From: Conoideocrella luteorostrata
Lineage: Eukaryota; Ascomycota; Sordariomycetes; Hypocreales; Clavicipitaceae
DNA length: 64,000 nucleotides
NCBI GenBank assembly: GCA_032433595.1
Contig: JASWJB010000096.1
Location: forward strand, 1-64,000
Direction of reading: 5' to 3'
Shown: positions 56,401 to 64,000 of the stretch, piece by piece
Layout of the letters: the number at the start of each line of letters is the position of its first letter
Numbering within the stretch: the stretch's first letter is position 1
Notes under the pieces: generated by a model
Told to the model about the DNA's origin: nothing
What the model saw: only the letters and a program-made list of their open reading frames with translations
Databases searched by the model: none
Translations under genes and position numbers: made by a program

Positions 56401-59121
56401 TCATTGCTGTGTTACCTCCAGCGGCCCCAAAGTTATTGATCATGGCTAGTCGCTTCTTCATACTAACAGGGCCCCAGTTGGTAGATGTAAATGGAATAAT
56501 GACACCCAGCTTGCTCAAGTCTGGTAAGGAACGATTCAACCCTGTCTTCACGCCGATATGAGGCGGAATGACGCCATTCTGGAAGACTAACATGGTCTTG
56601 ACGAACGCCATGATTCCCGCAGCAGCCTCTCCGTGGCCCATGCCGGCTTTGACTGAGCCCACATGCAGAGGTATTGGTCGATGGCCATGAAGACGGGAGG
56701 GCGAAAACACACTGGTCACAGATCTCATCTCGGTAGGATCACCAGCTTGGGTTCCCGTGCCGTGCATCTCCACGTAACCTACCTCCAGGGGGTCGATCCC
56801 AGCTCGCCGGACAATCTTTTGGTACAACAGAGCTTGTGCCGCGTCGTGAGGATGCGTGATCGAAACGGCTTCCGCAGAATGGGAAGTGGCTGCCGATAAT
56901 ACTACCGCGAGGATATTATCGTTGTCGGCTTCTGCATCCTCGAGTCTTTTCAGGACGACGCTTCCAACTCCATCTATTCAGCCATGCCAGTCAGCGGACG
57001 CCTCAAAGACCACTCATTGCGAAAGGCGAGGGGATGATGGCATACCTGATCTACAGTATCCGTCCGCTCCCTCATCCCAAGTCTTACAACCCCCGGTAGG
57101 AGATAGAAAGTGCCCCCGACTAAGCCCAGCATACACATCAGAATTGGTGAGGATATTCATCCCCCCCTTAGGTGACGTTCAAGATTAGATTAGCTCTTAC
57201 AATTTGATAACCGTTCATGTGAATCGACATACTTACTGTAATGGCCATGTCAACATCCCCACTCCACAGCGCTGAGCACGCAGCTTGAATAGCGGCCAAA
57301 CTCGAAGAGCACGCCGTGTCGACACTAAAGCTAGGGCCCCAGAAATTGAAAAAGTAGTTGATACGTCCAGGACCAAACGCCCTGCATCCACCGGGAATGA
57401 AATAAGTGCCTACTTCCTGCCCAGAATTGACTTCGCGATAGTCGTCGCTGGCTTGGCCGTAAAAGGTGCCAACACGGTGGCGATGGATGACACCTCGACC
57501 GTCGACATACCCGGCGTTTTCCAGAGCTTCGTATGCCGTTACCAAGGCAAGACGCTGCATTGGGTCCGTCTGTTCAGCCTCTCTGGGTGACATGCCGAAG
57601 AACAGAGCGTCGAATAGCCCTGGATTATCAACAAAGCAACCGTAAGGAGTCTTTGAAGTGTTTTGTTGTTTCCCTGACGGATCTACGTGCGTTTCAATGT
57701 CGAATCGATCTGGAGGAACATGGCAGTGCATGTCTTGTCCCTGAATCAACCTCTCCCAGAATTCTTCAGTAGTGTCTGCGCCTGGGAAACGACATGCTAT
57801 GCCTACTACAGCAATCTTGGACGATCTTGTGTCCTTGGGGGGAACTTTTCCGAGAGAGAGATCCATTACAGCTGGCATCATATTGAGATCTGACACCGCT
57901 ACATTGGGCAACTCAACCCGCCAGCGTTCCAGGAGGTTGTTATTGTAGTGCGATGGCTGTATGCTGACCAGTTGCACTGCTTTAGGTATCTGCTGCTTTA
58001 GTTGCTGGGTGATAGTGTCAATAACCATGTCCCACTGGACTCTCTCGGTCAATATCTCTCCCATGATCTGCTTGAGCAGTGGTTCGGCTTCGGTCTCCCG
58101 AAATGGCTCTCCGGTTACGGGCGATATTAACGGAATGTGCAGCTTGCAAGTGGAACCAATCTTTGGCATGACTTGCTCCATGTGCTCCACGCCGTACACT
58201 GCATCAGTATGCCACATACCCTGGATCTTTTTCATTGCCACGTTCTTCGTCTTCTTAAAGCCACTATAGTCGGAAAAAAGCGCCTTCAGGGTTTTTGGCG
58301 GTCCACCTATGCTTACCGAACCTCCAGCATTGTCGACGTTGAAGACAGTGGCACAATTAGTTGGAGGATATCCCTATTGCATTGATTAGCATACCGCAAA
58401 AAAAAACTTCCATTTCATCCATGTACTAACTCTCTCTTCGTTGAATCGATTAACTATATCACGCGCGTCTTTCTCATCCACTCCGTGAACGCAATATACC
58501 CAGGCGCCGTCGGCATTGATCTCATCCTTGGAGACCTCCAACGATCGACAAACTTTATCCACTACCAGACCAAAACGAAAAGAGATTCGGGCGATATCTT
58601 GGGCGATGCTTGGTATCATCAAAATGCTCGGTGAGAGACCGATTGTAGCTGCCGAAAGTAGACCCGAGCCCCTCCCGATAAGCGAGGTGCTACCTGGTGT
58701 GAAATTGTATTCCAGTGGTTGAGCCTCGTGATATCTTGCCGGCATATGTGAGCTTTGCATCTTTATTAATTTATTAAAATGGCTAAGGCGAGACTTACGC
58801 AACAAAGCTTCCTAACTGAAAAACGAGAACCAATACTCGCTCGATGGCTCCACCAAGTGGAGTTTTTCTCAATTGAACAACATGATCTGTCAAATCGAGG
58901 ACACTTTCGAAAGATGGGATCAAGTCTCGGTATGGACGGCTTAATCGACAACACTCGTCCTTCAATGCCAGCGTCACGCAATCGAGCAGTGATGCTAGAA
59001 TCACGTGGTCTCGCTCTTTGCTGAGCAGATTTAACTTTCTGAATAAGGTTCTTTGATCGCCCTCTGGGTCTCCCTGGGGAATTTCCCCCGAAAAATACAA
59101 GACTTTGGCGGAAACCATCAT
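53429..59121 (-). CDS. Non-reducing polyketide synthase (SAT-KS-AT-PT-ACP), one frameshift
   Basis: Six exons on the minus strand: 59121-58799, 58752-58431, 58373-57237, 57165-57046, 56973-54824 and 54772-53429 (introns 46, 57, 71, 72 and 51 nt). The order is: starter-unit acyltransferase ([13 protein letters not shown] start; active-site loop GRGSGLLS, lacking the usual Cys); ketosynthase with [12 protein letters not shown] and later [14 protein letters not shown]; malonyl-CoA acyltransferase ([10 protein letters not shown]); product-template domain ([30 protein letters not shown]); and one acyl carrier protein ([10 protein letters not shown]). There is no thioesterase, as in TE-less non-reducing PKSs that use a separate metallo-hydrolase; none is visible here. 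Exon 4 is one base short: the G run at 57161-57166 leaves five G after the acceptor where six would give TGGMN, so downstream domains are out of frame. Otherwise the 1,798-residue frame is clean. An assembly error is possible. It would make an aromatic polyketide. Confidence 0.88.
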
Positions 59122-60899
59122 GATAATCCTTGGGCTGCTTGTTGATAAGAGTTGCAATAAAATGATCTTGGACACTGGTAGGCATAGGATGTCCAGCACT
59201 GCTAGTATTTATAAGGCGTTCCAACGTCTGCTTGCCGGTTGTTCAAAACTTTTCGGCTAGTTATTACGCGTCGGCATAGATTACATTAGCACAACACCGC
59301 GTCTGCTTACTCTGCTTACCTGTGGGGCGTATGCGGTGGTATCTTTAAGAGTCTTAGTGGACCGTACAATCAACCAGTTAGGTGCGCATACCAAATGTAA
59401 CAACAAGATAAGAAGTAAATTTCGTTAAATTCTGTGATTCCGGAGATACTTGATTGAGAAAACACCGGCAATCAAATGTTGTGGTGTCGGAATGACAAAT
59501 CTTCTCGGTTCGATCGGGCGAAACGAGTCATCCAGGTTCGGCCAAACCGGAAACTCCGGCACGAGCTCGCAGTTGAGCATGCGGATCGCGAGAGGAAGTA
59601 TCAATAGAGAGAGTTGGTGGTTTATCATAGTTTACTTGTGGTAGTATTACTAAACGCAGGAAAGGAAAATGGAGACCCGCGGCAATGGCCTGGCATATTA
59701 GGCTGTTATTTTCAGGCACCAATGAGATAAACCGCTCAAATATGGCGTGGGCGTAACTAACCTCTCGACAACATTCGACTGGTCCGTCAGCCGTAGTAAG
59801 AGTGGTGTTAATCCACAGGATCAGCCTTATCGCCATCACTTGAGGACTTTGTCGGCGAACTGTCCAAAAAATTGTCTCGGCAGAAATAAAACACCATTGT
59901 GCCCTTGCTTGCACGTTATAGCACATGTACAAGGGGGGACTCTGTATCGAATTAATATTGACCAGGGCGCTAGTTGTAGTTTAATTAAGAACTTGGTGTT
60001 GTGAAAAACGCTCCTGGTGTAATTGAACACAACAACTAAAACAGCGACTCAAACCAGCACGATACTCTCTAATTTAATAGTTCGTCATTGTTCCACTCAA
60101 GGAGAATAAACACAATGCCGTCGAGAACGGAATACAAAGAGATTTTTTTCTGATTGAAAATTGTATTTTACTGCAACTATTGACCAGCACTAAGCGTAAT
60201 ATGCACGGGGCTTTTAAGTTCGAAGATCACGCTGCTGCCGCATTCTCAAGCAAGGACGGGGTAGCGGAGTTAAAGTTACTTATTACTCCGTATGGAGGTC
60301 GGTCCGGCAAATAATAATCCTTGACCGCAGGGTGGAGTAGCTAGTTGGTTAAAAGCTATAAGCATTGCTTGAAACGTGGCTATTCTGCTAGCTTGCGAAT
60401 TTATAGCTAGAACGCTCTACCGCAGAGCTGGCCCACGTTCAAGGGTGAGGGCATTCTTGACAGCCTTTTTTTCAAAAAAATCTACTACTTTTAAAATTTC
60501 CACGGCTGTTGTGTGGGCGAAACAGAGCCTCTTTGCTGACGGCATTTCTCTTACGTGAGATTCGGGCTTGACTAATTTGGTCAAGTCAAGTAAATTAGGT
60601 ATAAGAGGGGCTCTAACCTAGCTGCTTAAGTAGGTTAATAAGGGTTCGTCCCCGCGCTTAACCTGTATATTTGTTCCGAGCCTTACTCCCGTGCCTATTA
60701 TGCTTATATTTCTTTATTAAAATGTGCTATTACCGTATATCCTTTAATCAGGCAGCCAAACTACCTGATCTTATTATTTTTAAGATTTCTACGAGTTATT
60801 TGAATCCCTAGATAATCTTGTTACTAAACTAAAGTTGCGTTGCTGGATGTCTAACAGAGAGTTTTGCCCGTAATTACGTACAAAGTCATGACATATTAC
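59122..60899. other. PKS upstream region and AT-rich DNA
   Basis: 59122-59420 is the expected PKS promoter. A minus-strand frame near 59640-59800 (AHAIFERFISLVPENNSLIC) looks protein-like but is unrecognised. 60100-60900 is AT-rich with no gene. Confidence 0.4.
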
Positions 60900-61114
60900 C
60901 GTAGGAAGCACAGGGGCTTCTGTAACGGGTATAGATACCGAAGGGTCTTGTCTGAAGCAATAGTTAAAACAAAATATTTCATTTAATCGTAACTATCTAA
61001 GAGAGAAGAAAAGGAAGTGGAATGCCCTCGAGCGCGCCGTATATTAGAGGCGCGCTAGGGTGGCCACGTGACCTTCTCCGCAATTGCTCGTACGCTTGAC
61101 GAGGGATCCCAACA
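60900..61114 (-). mobile_element. Solo LTR, subfamily B, target duplication ATTAC
   Basis: 215 bp, flanked by ATTAC at 60895-60899 and 61115-61119. Its own 5' end (TGTTGGGATCCC) faces right; the other terminus has drifted to CG where the 35-kb copy has TG. It contains GCGCGC stretches and GGTGGCCACGTGACC. Confidence 0.9.
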
Positions 61115-62492
61115 ATTACCCCTAACCTATAAAAAATCTTGTTCTAGGGCCGATCGCACGATGGAAGAGTAACGCGCTGCAGTCGAGCTGCAGTGGCTAG
61201 ACGAAATTGTTGAATTATGAGCTGAATTACGATAGGGAATATTTGTAAGGGAAGCTCGCCAAGCCAAGCACTTGCGATATTCCTTATCGGAAGTGGGTAG
61301 CTTTATTAATTATCTGAAGTGATAGTATGGAAGTGAATTGGAAGAGAAAATAAGAAGCCTGTAAATTGATAAATACTGATGATGACTTTTGATCTGACAC
61401 CTTCTTCCAATTCCTGTCCATAAGCTTCCTTTTATGCTTGCGCTCCTTCCTGCCTCTAGCACCTATTCCTCTTATCGTCGGTCTCACCGAGGTTACGGCT
61501 TTCCCTAGCCTATCGGCATACCCTTGTCTTCGGCGTCTCCTAGCGTTCTATCCAACATTTAAACGTTTGCGTTATTGCAGCCCCATGCTTTTCTTGCTTG
61601 TCAAATTGGCATTTCAGCATACGTATGATCAGAAATCGTCTTCGTCGTCAAGACTCCGACTGTCCGTATGTATTTTACCAATACTTTACATCTCGCAATA
61701 GCGCTGGGCTTTTCTCTAGTCAATTAATTATTTTGGACCGACGACGTAGAAAACCTCAGACTTGTGTTGACTCTACTAAGGTACGTTACTCCGTACACGC
61801 ATTGCCATATCGACGGCTTCACCGACAGCTTCGCTGCCGCCGCAGTTGGTGTGCTGTGTGGATGAGCTGTTCAAGCCCTCCCCTGGCGTCCTCCGCACGA
61901 CAAGCTCAAAATGGACATACTTGATTCATTATGCAAGGTGCAGTGCACATTGGCTGCGGTTTCGACTGTCATATTCGCCGCTTCTGTGTTGCAATCTGGA
62001 TATCAACAGAAAAGAGAACCTCAAGCATGCCAGTGGGCAGCTCACAGGCGTGTCATCACACGCGAACACACCAAGTCGACGGTACAATGCTCTACCTATG
62101 TTAATACCCTGAAGACTTAGTGTGAGACCTAGGGTGTTAGAAACAAATGGATGTATCACCGGCAGCAGATCCACTTGTGTGCACAAATGCAAAACTGGCC
62201 CGTCTAAGGACACACTTCTATAACGCGGGTGAAAGCAATCAAATTCGACGATGATCTACGCACGAAGAGGGTAAGCTTTCTAATTATAGCTATCTCATCT
62301 GATATAATTAATCCGGTCAAGCCCAAAACCTCACGTGAACTGATTCGGGCCACTCTAGAGGCTGCATTCCGCCCACGCACATCATGATTCCCGTTGCCTT
62401 GTGACTTTAATAATTTAAATACAATATGTCAGTGAAAAAAACTTGCTGGGTGATAATAGTACTCTTGTCTTCTTTGAATCGAGCTTTGTTAC
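61115..62492. other. Repeat-bearing DNA between two solo LTRs
   Basis: Includes the second copy of the ~230-bp repeat. Short open frames at 61598-62120 are unrecognised. Confidence 0.4.
61320..61552 (+). repeat. Copy 2 of a ~230-bp dispersed repeat
   Basis: Partner of 52434-52655, same orientation, with small indels. It has an insertion (GCCTATCGGCATACCCTTG, about 61509-61527) absent from copy 1. Confidence 0.8.
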
Positions 62493-62685
62493 TGTTGGAA
62501 TGCCGCCAAGCACAATAGGAAGCACAGAGCCCGTCACGTGGTCACCTTCTAGCCACGATATTTATACGACGATATCGTGCCTTCCACTGTGACTTCTTTT
62601 CTTCTTCTTAGATAACAGACACTTATGAATATATTGAATTTGAAGCCGATGATCTAGATCATTGCAAAACCCTGTGCAACCCACA
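62493..62685 (+). mobile_element. Solo LTR, subfamily A, target duplication GTTAC
   Basis: 193 bp from TGTTGGAATGCC to GCAACCCACA, flanked by GTTAC at 62488-62492 and 62686-62690. It contains GTCACGTGGTCACC and ATATTTATACG as in the other copies. Confidence 0.93.
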
Positions 62686-63520
62686 GTTACACAAGCGCAT
62701 GCACTAAATCTTGTGCAAAGCTCCCACAGTTGTACGACTTGTGTTTGTAAACCTTGCCTAAAATCTTAGTTTTTGCTATACATAACATTGTTAGTGCTCT
62801 AAAGGTTATCTTACTATGCTTCAGCGAAAGGAGGTGTTGCTTACCCGTGTTAGAAATGCTGTTAAGGGTTTTCCTCTTGTCTCTTACTTGCCCCTCGTAC
62901 TTATACGATTCATGCCCACCTCTTGCCTCCACATATTGTCCGGCGTAATCGCTCACGGTGGTAGGGACCGTTGAACTGGAGCCCGTACTCGTAATAGCCT
63001 TGACTATTGCCGATGACAACGTGCTTGTGGCGACCGCTAGTGTCTTTCATCAGTTGATTGAGCCCATCATGTTTCGCGCGGCTGCGGTCATCGTAAGTAG
63101 ACGGACGCTCGTCTGTGCTAATCTATACGTAAAGCCTCGTCGCGTCTTTGCCGTTGGGTACTGGAGGAACAGCCCTCTTAGATAAGTCAAGGTTTCGCAG
63201 AGCGTTACTCGCTCTTGTTACGAAGTCAATTGATGGGAAGAGCTGTGCTACAGTGATTATAGAAAAAGAATCCCTCGTCTGACGCCCTCGTCCAAACCCC
63301 CCCAATAATACCCCTACAATCCAAGACACGCCTGTCTTAGGTTCTGCCCTAGGCCTAGGCCCAGAGGCCACGTATCATTTCTCTCACTGCCCCTGCATCC
63401 ACACATACGCTCCACACACACACGTGTAATCCAACAGCGACATTATGCCCCCGCTGTGGAGGTTCTCTTGAAGGATCAGCAATGGTGCAGTTCACGCATC
63501 TAACAGCCAAGTAATTCCTC
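62686..63520. other. Gene-poor DNA
   Basis: No feature is recognised except short frames on both strands. A CACACA-rich patch lies at 63400-63424. Confidence 0.4.
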
Positions 63521-64000
63521 ATGAAGGCGTTGTATCAGGATGACATCTTCAACAATATTGCTAGCTTTGCTAATCAAACGGATATGGATTTGGCTTTGTT
63601 AAGTGGTCTTGTTCTTCGCCTGAAACGTTGTGGGGAAGCGGTTGTCACACCACGTAGTCGTGCCGTTGATGATGCGGAAAATGCCCGCTACCCACGTGAG
63701 GAATAACTTCCTTATTTTATGTCTAGAGATTTCATCGACATGGCTGTTAAGTTTCGGGTTTTGCTATATATAAGAGCCAAATTGCTACGTGGGGCGATTT
63801 CTCAAGACCGTCTTAATTCTTTGCTAATAAGGGCAATAAGGTTGAATTTTAAGCTTGCAAAGAATCTTATCATGATATTTTCTGCACTTCTAGCAATCCT
63901 GAACTTGTTACCATGCTCCTAGAAGCAGGCGCGGATCCGAACTGCCCGAATTATGAGTCAGTACATTACCCAAGCTATGGAAGGAACTATACCGCTTGGA
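63521..64000 (+). pseudogene. Ankyrin-repeat protein fragment, runs off the window
   Basis: From 63521 a frame reads ALYQDDIFNNIASFANQTDM, which recalls N-terminal parts of fungal ankyrin proteins, and ends at a stop at 63704. A frame from 63719 (AKLLRGAISQDRLNSLLIRA) then switches near 63850 to one reading SSNPELVTMLLEAGADPNCP, a clear ankyrin repeat, which remains open to the window edge. Frame changes and a stop suggest decay, unless unseen introns join them; no good splice pairs were found. The downstream part is outside the window. Confidence 0.5.

Noticed and set aside
60540..60680. GGGTTCGTCCCCGC and nearby short pairings, considered as a tRNA or small RNA
   Set aside because: No cloverleaf can be drawn; the sequence lies in AT-rich repeat DNA.

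Overview
The window looks like a chromosomal accessory region of a filamentous ascomycete, most likely an insect- or invertebrate-associated member of Hypocreales. Coding regions are broken by 46-115 nt introns with GTRAGT-type donors, CTRAY-like branch sites and YAG acceptors. The gene families are fungal: a non-reducing polyketide synthase (PKS), UbiA prenyltransferase, PaxM-like FAD monooxygenase, berberine-bridge oxidase, several P450s, a MirB-type siderophore transporter, a GT25 glycosyltransferase and a heat-labile-enterotoxin-like ADP-ribosyltransferase remnant. The lineage is inferred from family content only.

Layout. 0.9-2.3 kb: intact Sec14/CRAL-TRIO protein. 2.3-5.9 kb: decayed DNA with a near-perfect 72-bp inverted repeat. 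5.9-7.1 kb: five-exon secreted Apple/PAN-like protein. 10.8-11.5 kb: broken DUF3237 gene. 12.0-13.2 kb: intact short-chain dehydrogenase (SDR). 14.0-15.7 kb: damaged PaxM-like FAD monooxygenase. 16.2-17.3 kb: truncated flavin monooxygenase. 18.2-20.0 kb: intact five-exon P450. 21.7-23.0 kb: secreted nucleoside hydrolase with one premature stop. 24.9-25.6 kb: broken alpha/beta hydrolase. 25.8-26.5 kb: conserved fungal hypothetical. 27.6-29.4 kb: intact siderophore transporter. 33.8-34.3 kb: secreted protein of five tandem cystine-knot-like modules. 36.7-37.1 kb: broken enterotoxin-A-like gene.

37.5-59.1 kb resembles a secondary-metabolite cluster in decay. It holds a berberine-bridge oxidase (pseudogene), an intact NAD(P) reductase, a P450 (pseudogene), a GT25 gene split by a solo LTR, a cupin (pseudogene), a UbiA prenyltransferase (pseudogene), an intact SDR, and a SAT-KS-AT-PT-ACP PKS that is open except for one base missing in a G run. 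The ancestral pathway would have made an aromatic polyketide, prenylated it with UbiA, and tailored it by oxidation and reduction. The PaxM-like monooxygenase at 14-15.7 kb would suit such a pathway but lies 22 kb away.

59-64 kb is AT-rich, repeat-laden DNA ending in ankyrin-type coding sequence. Five related solo LTRs of about 200 bp were found, four with perfect 5-bp target-site duplications. No tRNA, rRNA or CRISPR array was recognised. Single-base lesions were judged by reading frame alone, so homopolymer lesions (14.8 kb and 57.16 kb) could be assembly errors.
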